From: Pyxidicoccus sp. MSG2
GTDB taxonomy: Bacteria; Myxococcota; Myxococcia; Myxococcales; Myxococcaceae
DNA: 64,000 bases
NCBI RefSeq assembly: GCF_026626705.1
Contig: NZ_JAPNKC010000001.1
Coordinates: 1,612,001 to 1,676,000 of the forward strand
Reading direction: 5' to 3'
Part shown: one piece after another, positions 16,901 to 24,898 of the stretch
How positions within the stretch are numbered: the first letter of the stretch is position 1
Layout of the letters: each line of letters begins with the position of its first letter
Notes under the pieces: model-generated
What the model was told of the DNA's origin: nothing
Seen by the model: only the letters and a program-made list of their open reading frames with translations
Databases searched by the model: none
Made by a program: the position numbers and the translations under genes

Positions 16901-19656
16901 CCGTACTCCTCCTCCAGGCGCAGGTACTCCACGTCCACCGTCTTCGGCGCCTTGCCTCCCGCGGTGAGGAGCTTCCCGTCCCAGTCCACCACCACGCCAT
17001 TCACGGTGAAGGGCTTGCCGGCCTTCACCTTGTGCGTCGTGGCCTGGAGGCCCACGTAGTACGCCTCCGGGTGCACCGGCGTGGACGCGTCGCCCACGCT
17101 GGAGCGGCCGCTGCCGGACTCGAAGACGCTGGCCAGCGCCGTCAGTCGCGCCGCGCCCCGCAGTCCGCCCGTGGCCGCCTGCGCCGGGCAGCGCAGCAGC
17201 GCCTGGCCCTTCGCGTCCAACTCGCCCTTCACCTGTCCCAGCGTGACGGCGCGCAGCGGGCCCCCGTCCTGACGCCACACCCCGTAGGCGTACTGCGCGT
17301 TTTCCTTCGGCTTGAACTCGGAAGGCACCAGCCGGCACGTCACCTCCACCGGGCTGCCCTCCGCCGAGCCACCGAAGAGGTACGCCGCCTCCACCGCCAC
17401 CGGTATTTCCTCGCCCTGGACGTAGCCCTCCTTCTCCGTGCGCGCCGTCACCTTCATGCGCTCGGGGACGAACTCCTCCACGCTCAAGGAGTAGGTGGCC
17501 ACGTCGCGGTCCGCCACCTTCAGCGTCACGCGGTAGCGGCCCGTGTCCTGGAAGGCCTCGAAGGGCACGTCCAGCGCCACCAGGCCCGCCTCGTTCGTCT
17601 TGAGCGACACCTTCTTCAGCTCGCGCTCGCGCGGGTCCACCACCACCAATTCCACGGGCATGCCCGCGGGAGGCGCCACGTCGTCCTGCCCGCGCAGCAC
17701 CGCGGCCACGTGCGCCGTGTCGCCCGGGCGGTACACGCCCCGGTCCGACCAGAGCGAGCCCCGGTAGGCCTTCTCCGAGCGGTACGGCTCGCCCTGCACG
17801 TCCGAGTTGGCAATCTCCGTCTTCAGCTCGCTGTACTTCAGGTACGTCAATTCGTCGCCGTCGCGGGCGATGAGGGCGAAGGGCTCGGAGTCGTCCACGC
17901 CGGGCGCGGGCACCTTGAGCTGGCAGCCATCCGTCGCCACCGTGGTGCAGCGGGCCACCGTCTGGCCGCTCTTCTTCACCAGGGAGACTTCGACACCCGA
18001 CAGCGGCTCGGTGTTCTCCATGCCGAGCGCCCACACCCAGACCTCGCCCTTGTCGGTGGAGCCGGCCGCGGGCCCGCCGCGCTTGGCTACGAGGCTCAGG
18101 TCCGTGAGGAGGATGCGGGTGGCGGCCTGCCACTCACCCTTGCGCGCGGAGACCTCCACCAGGCCCCGCGTGTTGGCGGGCACGAGGTTGGCCACGTCCA
18201 CGTAGGTGGTGGTCAGCGTGTCCGGCTGCGACTTGAGGGCCAGCTTGCGCTTCGCCACCACGTTGGAGGTGCGCTCATCCACCGTCTCCGTGTTGTCGTC
18301 GCTCATCCAGAAGACGAGGTTCTCCGGCGGCACATGGCGGACGGTCAGCTCCACCTCGTCCAGGTTGAGGTGCTGCAAGGGCAGGTTGCGCCACGCGCTG
18401 CGCGGCAGGTAGCGGCCGGACGTGGCGAAGGAGACCTGCGGCTTGCGCGCGGGCACGGAGACGACATTCACGTACGGAGACAGCAGCACGCCGCCGCCCA
18501 CCGAGGGCGTGCCCGCGTCGATGCGCAGCGAGTAGGGCCCGCGCTTGAAGTCACCGAAGATGCGGAAGCCGCGGCGGGACGGTGCAATCGAGAACTTCAC
18601 CGCGGGCGTCAGGTGGATGGCATCCGCCGCCACGCCGTCGTCCAGCAGGCAGCCCTTGTTGCTGTCGTTCCAGTAGTACTCGTCGTACTCCTCGGACTCG
18701 CGTGGGCTGGCGGGGGCGTCGGCCTCCACGTCACGGCAGCTCACTTCCAGATAGTGGCCGGTGGAGCCCTCGCCCAGCGAGACGCGGGTGAAGTCCAGCC
18801 GCTTCCCGGCGCGCAGCTCGACGGTGCTCTGGGCGACGGGGGCGGTGGCCTTCGCGTCGCCCACGGCGGCGAGCCCGGCCTTCAGGTCGAAGCGCAGCTT
18901 CGCGGCGGGCTTGAGGCGCGGGTGCCCGAACTGCGCGCTGACGACGTTGCGCATGTTGGGGACGGTGCGCCACTTCACGTCGGAGATGGACTCGCCCTCC
19001 ACCTGGAAGGCGCCCCGCGAGCGAACGGCATTGAGCTCCACCGGACCGGAGAAGACGACGTCCACCTCCACGCGGCCCTTGAGCAGATCCAACTGCCGGG
19101 GCGCGAGGCGGACGAACTGGAAGGCCGGGGTGGTGAAGCGGTGGGACCAGGCGCCCTCGGAGGGCGCCTTCACCACGCCGGTGCCCGTCTCCACGGACTC
19201 GAGGGTGACGGTGTACGTCGTGTCGAAGCGGAAGCCCTCGCCCGCCGACGGGGTGAAGGTGAGCGTGGACGGGGTGCTCCACGAGAAGCTGCCGACCACG
19301 CGGGGCACCATCGCGACGACGGTGCCCGGCTTCACGTCGCTGTCCTCGGGCGCGACGGGGCGAGGGAACTCGATGACGATGCCCCGGGGCACCGCGTCCC
19401 CGGTGGCCAGCTCGCGGATGACGGGCGTCAGGGACTCGGGGGTGGGCGGCGTGACGGCCGCGCTCGTGGCCGTGCCCGCGTCCGTGCCTGCCGCGGGGGC
19501 GGGAGTGGTCGCCGCGACGGGCGGCGAGGCGGGGGTGCCGGGCTGCTGCGGCGCCGGCTCCTGCTTGCAGCCCGCGAGCGTGGCGCCGACCAGCAGCGCG
19601 ACGAGGGGCCAGCTCGTGCGAGGCGCTCTCTGCGTGACGACGGACCGCGAACCCAT
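13909..19656 (-). CDS. Bacterial alpha-2-macroglobulin lipoprotein (YfhM/MG1-MG10 family)
   Basis: This 1915-residue protein starts at the ATG at 19656. The signal peptide ends in lipobox LAGC, so it should be anchored to a membrane. The body shows macroglobulin repeats and the bait region. The thioester motif is at C1432-V-E-Q in YPYGCVEQTTS, followed by the alpha/alpha toroid thioester domain (GGFAYWPGQTEPVEW and so on). C-terminal receptor-binding-like beta domains complete it. Bacterial A2Ms trap attacking proteases by bait cleavage and thioester coupling, and act with PBP1C, which is encoded nearby. It is longer than the E. coli homologue (about 1650 residues), mainly at the N-terminus. 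A predatory lifestyle with abundant proteases would fit such a protein. The last codons overlap the convergent PLD gene. Confidence 0.93.
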   Translation of the reverse strand: MGSRSVVTQRAPRTSWPLVALLVGATLAGCKQEPAPQQPGTPASPPVAATTPAPAAGTDAGTATSAAVTPPTPESLTPVIRELATGDAVPRGIVIEFPRPVAPEDSDVKPGTVVAMVPRVVGSFSWSTPSTLTFTPSAGEGFRFDTTYTVTLESVETGTGVVKAPSEGAWSHRFTTPAFQFVRLAPRQLDLLKGRVEVDVVFSGPVELNAVRSRGAFQVEGESISDVKWRTVPNMRNVVSAQFGHPRLKPAAKLRFDLKAGLAAVGDAKATAPVAQSTVELRAGKRLDFTRVSLGEGSTGHYLEVSCRDVEADAPASPRESEEYDEYYWNDSNKGCLLDDGVAADAIHLTPAVKFSIAPSRRGFRIFGDFKRGPYSLRIDAGTPSVGGGVLLSPYVNVVSVPARKPQVSFATSGRYLPRSAWRNLPLQHLNLDEVELTVRHVPPENLVFWMSDDNTETVDERTSNVVAKRKLALKSQPDTLTTTYVDVANLVPANTRGLVEVSARKGEWQAATRILLTDLSLVAKRGGPAAGSTDKGEVWVWALGMENTEPLSGVEVSLVKKSGQTVARCTTVATDGCQLKVPAPGVDDSEPFALIARDGDELTYLKYSELKTEIANSDVQGEPYRSEKAYRGSLWSDRGVYRPGDTAHVAAVLRGQDDVAPPAGMPVELVVVDPRERELKKVSLKTNEAGLVALDVPFEAFQDTGRYRVTLKVADRDVATYSLSVEEFVPERMKVTARTEKEGYVQGEEIPVAVEAAYLFGGSAEGSPVEVTCRLVPSEFKPKENAQYAYGVWRQDGGPLRAVTLGQVKGELDAKGQALLRCPAQAATGGLRGAARLTALASVFESGSGRSSVGDASTPVHPEAYYVGLQATTHKVKAGKPFTVNGVVVDWDGKLLTAGGKAPKTVDVEYLRLEEEYGLHYDESEGYERYQRYLRPLREGRTTAQVQNGRFSLQVTPGEDAAGYLVRVRSGATQTDLELEGEGRYYWWGEGSRVDQTPRPLKPTSLDVALPTTARVGQAINVKLKAPYKGRVLFTAETDRVLATEWKAVEPGEVTWTFTPKGFAPNVYVSAFLVKDPHLESKEAFMPDRAFGVGSVPLEPVDYTQAVKLNVPTEVRSNDTLTVDLDLGAVEGPTFATVAVVDEGILSLTRFQSPDPLKQLFTKRALGVDTYETIGWTLLVPPGGNSRSTGGDGEGDASGRVQPVKPVALWSGVVAVPANGKLRVPFKLPQYRGAVRVMAVTAGAKRIGHASAQVLVRDPLVLQATLPRFLTQNDEIQVPVFVTNLSGKAQDVKVTLATEALPVPGLIATTAASPLQLLGKSEGRARLEDGKSSTFVFQAKAVQAVGAARMTVTVEGGGYTSRESLDVPLSPAGPRERRVQRFELAQGTTDVSKYLQGWVPTTERSTLWVTANPYAQSLQHLSYLVRYPYGCVEQTTSSTRPLLYVSELLDDVDPTLKQGRDVSDMVLAGINRVLSMQTPSGGFAYWPGQTEPVEWGTAYATHMLLDAQKLKYPVPQDRLDDALTWMGNALNNNEGGTNRHGGYSESSEAYMHYVLALGGKGRKARMQKMVETLAERAKRGALSGEDREEDYMLKAALWLAGDRRYEKELRDPDLSPVTEERKNNWSFYSDRRRRGFMLSTFQDLFGNDAAGEPLARMVAESLQSHPSGWYTTQELVWGITGLGKRLQGTVAKFAPPVLMADGKVVAPKQDKDARASDRTWALARASERQGLQLELKTKDEGKLYLVVSSEGVRTDGQVKTGGQGLTLTRTWRKLDGTELDLRSGPVSLADLVYVELTVRNTTAERVQNLALVDRLPAGWEIENARLGRGGSAAWIDADSLWTADYVNIRDDRMEVFGSLAAGESKKVVYAVRAVTAGAFTLPSAEVEAMYDPRLWARESAGTVQVSGPWKDSLL

Positions 19657-19725
19657 GGTTCCTCCGGAAGGTGCCTTCGGTACTTCATGCGGCGTGCCGG
19701 GGATGCGCGCGCCGCACGAGGGAGG

Positions 19726-19802
19726 ACTGTGGTCGGTCGCCCGCGGCCCGTGCGCGTCCCCCATGCGTCACCGGGCCCGCAGGGTGTCCGGTGGACCACA
19801 GT
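19726..19802. repeat. 9-bp perfect inverted repeat spanning a divergent promoter region
   Basis: ACTGTGGTC (19726-19734) and GACCACAGT (19794-19802) are perfectly complementary, 59 bases apart, in the 264-bp gap between the divergent alpha-2-macroglobulin and TrmJ-like genes. The spacing is close to six helical turns, which could allow looping by a regulator, but chance is possible. No other feature was seen in this gap. Confidence 0.3.
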
Positions 19803-19920
19803 GCTGCCCGTGGCCCCGGACGCCCGCGAAGACGTCGATGGCGAGAGGCTATAGGGGGCGACAGGGCTCACGGTCAACGGAAGAGGAGCCGAATCGCGAA
19901 GGCGGTAAGGTGCGCGCCCC

Positions 19921-20643
19921 ATGGTGCTGCCCGTCCGTTTCGTCCTCATGCGCCCGCGCAACGCGGAGAACCTCGGTGCCGCCGCGCGCGCCCTGAAGAA
20001 CTGCGGCCTGTCCGATTGGGTCTGGGTGACGCCGGAGGTGGAAGACCTGGGCCCCGCGCGCCGGCTCGCCGTCCATGCCGAGGACGTGCTGGATGCGGCC
20101 CGCCGCGAGGACACGCTGGAGGCCGCCGTGGCCGACTGCGTCTGGGTGGTGGGCACCAGCTCGCGAAAGGTGGAGGGAAAGCGCCGCCTCCCGCCGCGCG
20201 CCGTGGGCGAGGAGCTCGTCGCGCGCGCGCCGCAGGGGCCGGTGGCCATCGTCTTCGGAGACGAGCGCAGCGGGCTCACCAACGCGGAGGTGGAGCGCTG
20301 CCACGACCTCTCCGCCGTCCCCACCGCCCCCGAGCAGCCATCCATCAACCTGGCGCAGGCGGTGCTGCTCTACGCCTACGAGGTGCGCGTGGCGACGCTG
20401 GAGGCCAGCGCGCCGCCCCCGGGCCCGCTTCCCGCCGCGGCCACGGACGCGGAACTGGCGCAGGTGGAGTCGGCGCTCGACACGATGCTCGGCTCGGGAG
20501 GTTTTCTCGTGGACGAGCAGCCAGGGCGCACGGCGGTGAGAGACTTGTTCGCGCCGCTGCGCCGCTCACGGCTGACGCGGAAGGAGGCGCGGCTCTGGCT
20601 TGCCGCGCTCCACACCGTGCGCAAGAAGCTGACGCCGGGCTAG
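19921..20643 (+). CDS. trmJ: TrmJ-like tRNA/rRNA 2'-O-methyltransferase (SpoU/TrmH superfamily)
   Basis: This 240-residue protein has all three SPOUT motifs. RPRNAENLGAAARALKNCG sits at the N-terminus, IVFGDERSGLTNAEVERC in the middle, and PSINLAQAVLLYAYEV forms the trefoil-knot AdoMet site. This arrangement is typical of TrmJ, which 2'-O-methylates position 32 of tRNAs. The C-terminal about 80 residues form a helical extension like the TrmJ dimerisation domain. The exact RNA target cannot be read from the sequence. The last codon overlaps the stop of the small convergent membrane-protein gene by four bases. Confidence 0.85.
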   Translation: MVLPVRFVLMRPRNAENLGAAARALKNCGLSDWVWVTPEVEDLGPARRLAVHAEDVLDAARREDTLEAAVADCVWVVGTSSRKVEGKRRLPPRAVGEELVARAPQGPVAIVFGDERSGLTNAEVERCHDLSAVPTAPEQPSINLAQAVLLYAYEVRVATLEASAPPPGPLPAAATDAELAQVESALDTMLGSGGFLVDEQPGRTAVRDLFAPLRRSRLTRKEARLWLAALHTVRKKLTPG

Positions 20644-20891
20644 ACGTGGCGGGGCGTGCGCGGACCGCGACCGGCGCCAGCTCCCGGCCCCGGAGGTGGC
20701 CCACGGCGCTTGCGGGAGATGCGCATCGCGCTCCACGCGAAGGCGAGTGCCGCCAACGCGAGCAGCACCACCCAGTACCAGAACGCGGGACTGCGGGAGG
20801 CCTCCCGCTCGATGGGGCCCGGCAGGGGCGCCTGGGCGAGGGCGACAACGGGGGTGAGCGACGTGAGCAATGGGGCCAGAGACGTGCGCAT
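20640..20891 (-). CDS. Small hypothetical membrane protein
   Basis: This 83-residue protein starts at the ATG at 20891; GGGAG lies 9 bases upstream, while the alternative ATG at 20897 would sit directly on that sequence. It has a cleavable-looking signal peptide ending VALAQA, a short linker, one transmembrane helix (about residues 35-55, rich in W, V, L and A) and a basic, Pro/Gly-rich tail. The family was not recognised. Its 3' end overlaps the convergent TrmJ-like gene. Confidence 0.6.
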   Translation of the reverse strand: MRTSLAPLLTSLTPVVALAQAPLPGPIEREASRSPAFWYWVVLLALAALAFAWSAMRISRKRRGPPPGPGAGAGRGPRTPRHV

Positions 20892-21019
20892 GGTCATCCT
20901 CTCCCGGGGAACGTCTCCATCCCGGCAGATGTCCACAAGCGCACGGTCCCGACGTCCGAGCCAGCGACGGTGGCCGGGATGAGGACCGCCCGCCCACCCG
21001 GCCGTCCTGCATCTGCGTG

Positions 21020-22012
21020 CTACTTCGTGGGCTTGCCGCCCGTCAGCCGGTTGAGGAGCTTCGGGTCATCCGGAAGCAGGCCTGCCTTGGGCAGCCGGAG
21101 GAGGAGCTCGCGCCAGCGCGGGTCGGCCTTGTACGTGCGCTGCAAGAGCGGCAGGGCCTCGTCCACGCGGCCCACGCCCACCAGCGAGATGGCGTGCCAG
21201 AACACCATCTCCGCGTTGTCCGGCACGAGCTTCTCCGCCGAGGCATACGCCTTCAGCGCGCCATCCGTGTCCTTGCGCTCGATGGCGAGGTCGCCCTCGT
21301 TCATGAAGTTGTAGGCGCGCTGGAGGGTGACGAGCCGGCGGAGTTCCTTGAGAGGCTCGGCGGCGTCATCCACGCGCAGGTCGAACTTGCGGTCCATCCA
21401 CGGGCGGCCGGAGGGCTTCGCGGACACGACGATGAGCGCGGCGGACTGCTTGCCGCGGATGTCCCCGCCCTGCGCCTGCGCGGCCTCGAGCGCGGCCAGC
21501 ATGCGCTCCGCCAGGTCGCCCTTCGACTCGCGGTAGGCCTTCGCCATGGCGGGCCACACGGTGTCCTTCTCCATCATGTTGGCCTGGACGGAGAAACCCT
21601 CGCCGACGATGTGGCCGGCGGCGGCGATGCAGCTGTCTCCGGTGTGGGCGGCGACGCGGCCCTGGGCGTCAATCATCCCTACCTGCCGCACGTTGCTGGC
21701 GCTGTCGGCGGCGAGCAGACCCTTGAGCGCATCCGGAGCAGAGCGGCCCGCGCGCATCAACTCCAGGCCCAGCTTGCCGTAGGACGGGTCCACGAAAGAC
21801 TGGGTGGCGATGGCGCCCACACCGGCCTCGGCCCAGGGGACGGTGGAGCCCACGGAGAACCAGTGCGACTGCACGGCGACGCCCAGCTCTCCTGTCACCG
21901 GGTCTCTGGCGACGATGGAGTACGTGTGCACGGGACGGCGGGGAACCGCGGCCGGCTCGGCGGCCAGGGCGGGCAGCGCGAGCAGGACGAGGCAGGCGGC
22001 AAGACGCGACAT
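21020..22012 (-). CDS. DUF1028 family exported protein with C-terminal TPR-like segment
   Basis: This 330-residue protein has a signal peptide ending ALAAEP. The DUF1028 domain begins with YSIVARDPVTGELGVAVQSH, the hallmark block of the family, and continues with GVGAIATQSFVDPSYG and HTGDSCIAAAGHIVG. The domain resembles Ntn-hydrolases; no activity is firmly assigned. Residues about 235-315 contain helical repeats (ALKAYASAEKLVPDNAEMVFWHA) like tetratricopeptide repeats. It is divergent from a small hydrophilic gene; 141 bases separate them. It may act as a periplasmic hydrolase. Confidence 0.88.
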   Translation of the reverse strand: MSRLAACLVLLALPALAAEPAAVPRRPVHTYSIVARDPVTGELGVAVQSHWFSVGSTVPWAEAGVGAIATQSFVDPSYGKLGLELMRAGRSAPDALKGLLAADSASNVRQVGMIDAQGRVAAHTGDSCIAAAGHIVGEGFSVQANMMEKDTVWPAMAKAYRESKGDLAERMLAALEAAQAQGGDIRGKQSAALIVVSAKPSGRPWMDRKFDLRVDDAAEPLKELRRLVTLQRAYNFMNEGDLAIERKDTDGALKAYASAEKLVPDNAEMVFWHAISLVGVGRVDEALPLLQRTYKADPRWRELLLRLPKAGLLPDDPKLLNRLTGGKPTK

Positions 22013-22153
22013 GGAACCTCCGCAACGGGGGCCTGGAGGGTGAGCGAGCAGGCGTCCGTCCGCAAGGTCCAAGGCGCCACGAGCCGGAGGCGTCCCTACC
22101 TTCCCCGGGTCGCCGGGGTATGGCGACACACTCTCACGAGGGGGAGCATCCGC

Positions 22154-22369
22154 ATGGACCACATGCCCTACGAGTCGATGGAGGTGGGTGGCGAGGAGCC
22201 CGGCCGCGGCAATCAGCGCCAGGCCCCGTCGGAGGAGGAGCCGAAGCGCACGCCGAGGACGGCGGAGGGCGGCGGCATGGACGAGGAGCGCCGGATGCCC
22301 CAGGAAGAGCCCGGGAAGACGCCTGGCTCCTCCGAGGGTGAGGACCCGGACCGGACGGCGCGCAAGTAG
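22154..22369 (+). CDS. Small hydrophilic protein of unknown function
   Basis: This 71-residue protein is preceded by GAGGGGGAG and starts at the ATG at 22154. It is almost entirely Glu, Pro, Arg, Gly and Lys with no hydrophobic segment, so it is probably disordered. Third codon positions are nearly all G or C, which supports a real gene. No family was recognised. It is followed 40 bases later by the pseudouridine synthase, so the two may be co-transcribed. Confidence 0.55.
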   Translation: MDHMPYESMEVGGEEPGRGNQRQAPSEEEPKRTPRTAEGGGMDEERRMPQEEPGKTPGSSEGEDPDRTARK

Positions 22370-22409
22370 CGCTGTGCCACCCGGCCCGGGCAGGTACAGT
22401 GCCGCGCCC

Positions 22410-23213
22410 ATGCCCCGCAAGCCCGACAAGCCGAAGATACCGACGCACAAGCGCTGGGAGGGCAAGGAGAAGCCGGACTGGCTGTCCCGCGCGCTCTCCC
22501 GGGCCGGCGTGTTTCCGCAGGAAGAGGCGGAGCACGCCATCGCCGCCGGCCGCGTCAGCATCAACGGCCGCGTGGCGAAGATGGCGCTCACCCCGGTGCC
22601 CCCGGGCTCCGTGGTGAAGGTGGACGGCCTGGTGGTGCAACTGGGCGCGCCGGCCACGCGCGTGCTCGCCTTCCACAAGCCCGCGGGCGTGCTGTCCTCC
22701 ACCGCGCGCCAGCACCGCACCGGCACCGTGTTCGAGGTGCTGCTGCCCCAGCTCCCACCGGAGCTGGCCGGCTACACGTGGCACGCGGTGGGCCGGCTGG
22801 ACGTGGAGTCCACCGGCCTGCTGCTCTTCACCAATGACGACAAGCTGGTGGCCCACGCGACGTCTCCGGATACGCGCTTGCCCAAGCGCTACGTGGCCAC
22901 GGTGTTCAGCACCGCCAGCGACGAGAAGGTGGAGCCCCTGCGCAAGGGCATGACGCTCGACGACGGGCCCGCGCGTCCCGCGAAGGTGGTGGTCCGCGAC
23001 GAGCACACCGTGGAAGTCACCATCACCGAGGGCCGCAACCACCAGGTGAAGCGGATGCTCGGCGCCGTGGGCCTGCCCGTGCGAGCGCTCCACCGCGAGG
23101 CCGTGGGCGACATCGTCCTGGACGACCTCCCCGAGGGCACCTTCCGCCTCCTCACCGACGAGGAGGTCCGCGAGGGGCTGAAGTACGAAGGACGCGGCGC
23201 GGCGGAGCCTTGA
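22410..23213 (+). CDS. RsuA/RluB-family rRNA pseudouridine synthase
   Basis: This 267-residue protein starts at the ATG at 22410. It has an N-terminal S4 RNA-binding domain (LSRALSRAGVFPQEEAEHAIAAGRVSING). The catalytic block is GRLDVESTGLLLFTNDD with D131 as the nucleophile, and the C-terminal family signature is GRNHQVKRML. This is the RsuA/RluB/RluE/RluF branch, which modifies single uridines in rRNA. Which site is modified cannot be decided here. Its stop codon is followed almost directly by a truncated alpha/beta-hydrolase remnant. Confidence 0.92.
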   Translation: MPRKPDKPKIPTHKRWEGKEKPDWLSRALSRAGVFPQEEAEHAIAAGRVSINGRVAKMALTPVPPGSVVKVDGLVVQLGAPATRVLAFHKPAGVLSSTARQHRTGTVFEVLLPQLPPELAGYTWHAVGRLDVESTGLLLFTNDDKLVAHATSPDTRLPKRYVATVFSTASDEKVEPLRKGMTLDDGPARPAKVVVRDEHTVEVTITEGRNHQVKRMLGAVGLPVRALHREAVGDIVLDDLPEGTFRLLTDEEVREGLKYEGRGAAEP

Positions 23214-23251
23214 GCCGCACGAAGCTTGCGGAATGGCGTGATTCGCACTGA

Positions 23252-23449
23252 CTTGAAGGCCGGGCCGCACCGGAGCTCAATGCCGCCCTGGACGCCTTCG
23301 TCCAGGACGCGAAGGGACGGGGCGCGCCCCTCACCCTGGTGGAATTGCCGGAGGCCCACCACGCCTTCGACCTGGTGGACGACGTGGAGCCCTCGCGCGA
23401 GGCCATGCGACAGACAGCGCTCTTCTTCGAGCAATACCTCATGCCGTGA
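23252..23449 (+). pseudogene. C-terminal remnant of an alpha/beta-hydrolase (dienelactone-hydrolase type)
   Basis: An open frame with no plausible start encodes about 65 residues including LTLVELPEAHHAFDLVDD and ALFFEQYL before a TGA. This is the expected C-terminus of a dienelactone-hydrolase-like enzyme, with the catalytic His in HHAFD and the last helix before the stop. A TGA at 23249-23251 closes the frame upstream, and the pseudouridine synthase stop lies 38 bases away, so the nucleophile Ser and Asp regions are gone. A deletion that removed the 5' part of the gene is the simplest explanation. GC3 is still high, so the loss may be recent. Confidence 0.7.
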
Positions 23450-23487
23450 CTTCAAAGCCCCTCCGGGCTCGTTTAGGGTCGCCGCCC

Positions 23488-24894
23488 ATGGCGGACTTCG
23501 ACCTGGTAGTCATCGGCTCCGGCCCTGCCGGAGAGTGGGGCGCGGTGCAGGCCGCGCTGGCGGGCAAGCGCGTGGTGGTGGTGGAGCGCGAGCCCGTGCT
23601 GGGTGGCACGGCGGCCAACACCGGCACCCTCCCCTCCAAGACGCTGCGCGAGACGGCGCTCCACCTCTCCGGCCTCAAGGCCCGCGGCCTCTACAGCGTG
23701 GAGACCACGCTGCGCCACGAAGCCACCGTCTCCGACTTCCTCTACCGCGAGCGCCGCGTGAAGGGCATGGAGCGCGAGCGCATCCTCCAGAACCTTCAGC
23801 GCCACGGCGTGCAGGTGGTGCGGGGCACCGGCTCGTTCGCGGACGCGCACACCGTGGTGGTGCGGAGTCAGGATGCAGCGGAGCGCCGGCTCACCGGCGA
23901 CTTCATCCTCGTGGCCACCGGCTCCTCCCCGTACCGGCCGCCGCAGTACCCCTTCGGCGACCCTCGGGTGCACGACTCGGATGAAATCCTCGACATCGGC
24001 TGGCTCCCGCGCTCGCTGGTGGTGGTGGGCGCCGGCGTCATCGGCTGCGAGTACGCGTGCATGTTCGCCGCGCTCGGCATCCCCGTGACGCTGGTGGACT
24101 TGAAGCACGAGGTGCTGCCCTTCCTCGACGACGAAATCTCCGCGCTGCTCGGCCAGCGCATGGTGGCGCTCGGCATCCGCCTGCGCTTCGGGCAGAACGT
24201 GAACACGGTGGAGGTGCCCACGAGCCAGGACGAGCCCATCCGCCTGACGCTCTCCACCGGCGAGGTGGTGGACACGGACCAGGTGCTGGTGGCTTCCGGC
24301 CGCACCGCCAACACGGCGGGCCTGGGGCTGGAGGCCCTGGGCGTGAAGCTGAGCAAGCGCGGCCAGGTGGAGGTGGGCCCGGACTTCCAGACGGCCGTCC
24401 CGCACGTCTACGCGGTGGGAGATGTCATCGGCTTCCCCGCGCTGGCCTCCACCTCCATGGACCAGGCGCGCATCGCCGTGGAGCACGCCTTCGACCTGAC
24501 CAGCGCGCGCACCCTGGCACCGGTGCTGCCGTACGGCATCTACACCATCCCCGAGGTGTCCATGGCCGGGGAGACGGAGGAGTGCCTGCGCGAGAAGGGC
24601 ATCCCCTACGTCGTCGGCCGCGCCGCCTTCTCCAGCAACCCGCGCGGGCAAATCATTGGAGAGATGCACGGCCTGCTGAAGCTGCTCTTCCACCGGGAGA
24701 GCCTCAAGCTGCTGGGCGTGCACGTGCTGGGCGAGCAGGCCACGGAGCTGGTGCACATTGGCCTCACGGCCCTGCTCACCGGCTCCAGCGCGCGCCTCTT
24801 CGTGGAGACGTGCTTCAACTACCCCACGCTGTCGGAGGCCTACAAGACGGCGACCTTCGACGCGCTGGACTACCTGAAGCGCGTCGGAGACTGA
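23488..24894 (+). CDS. sthA: Soluble pyridine nucleotide transhydrogenase (Si-specific)
   Basis: This 468-residue flavoprotein has an N-terminal FAD-binding GSGPAGEWGA motif, a central NAD(P) Rossmann motif GAGVIGCEYA, and YAVGDVIGFP for the second FAD contact. The C-terminal dimerisation domain contains NYPTLSEAYK. The redox-active Cys pair of dihydrolipoamide dehydrogenase and glutathione reductase is absent: the position reads GTAANTGTLPSK, matching SthA's GT-x-PSK block. It exchanges reducing equivalents between NADPH and NAD+ in the cytoplasm. The ATG at 23488 agrees with the family N-terminus. It converges on a hypothetical gene, the stop codons being 4 bases apart. Confidence 0.92.
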   Translation: MADFDLVVIGSGPAGEWGAVQAALAGKRVVVVEREPVLGGTAANTGTLPSKTLRETALHLSGLKARGLYSVETTLRHEATVSDFLYRERRVKGMERERILQNLQRHGVQVVRGTGSFADAHTVVVRSQDAAERRLTGDFILVATGSSPYRPPQYPFGDPRVHDSDEILDIGWLPRSLVVVGAGVIGCEYACMFAALGIPVTLVDLKHEVLPFLDDEISALLGQRMVALGIRLRFGQNVNTVEVPTSQDEPIRLTLSTGEVVDTDQVLVASGRTANTAGLGLEALGVKLSKRGQVEVGPDFQTAVPHVYAVGDVIGFPALASTSMDQARIAVEHAFDLTSARTLAPVLPYGIYTIPEVSMAGETEECLREKGIPYVVGRAAFSSNPRGQIIGEMHGLLKLLFHRESLKLLGVHVLGEQATELVHIGLTALLTGSSARLFVETCFNYPTLSEAYKTATFDALDYLKRVGD

Positions 24895-24898
24895 CGCT

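Noticed and set aside
13909..19854. Very long open frames on the plus strand opposite the alpha-2-macroglobulin gene and similar mirrors opposite UvrA, PBP1C and the histidine kinase
   Set aside because: High GC content keeps antisense frames open. Their translations are His/Arg/Gln/Ala-rich with no motifs, while the opposite strand has clear families.
23488..24894. Dihydrolipoamide dehydrogenase or glutathione reductase for the flavoprotein
   Set aside because: The redox-active Cys pair is missing and the GT-x-PSK block fits the soluble transhydrogenase.
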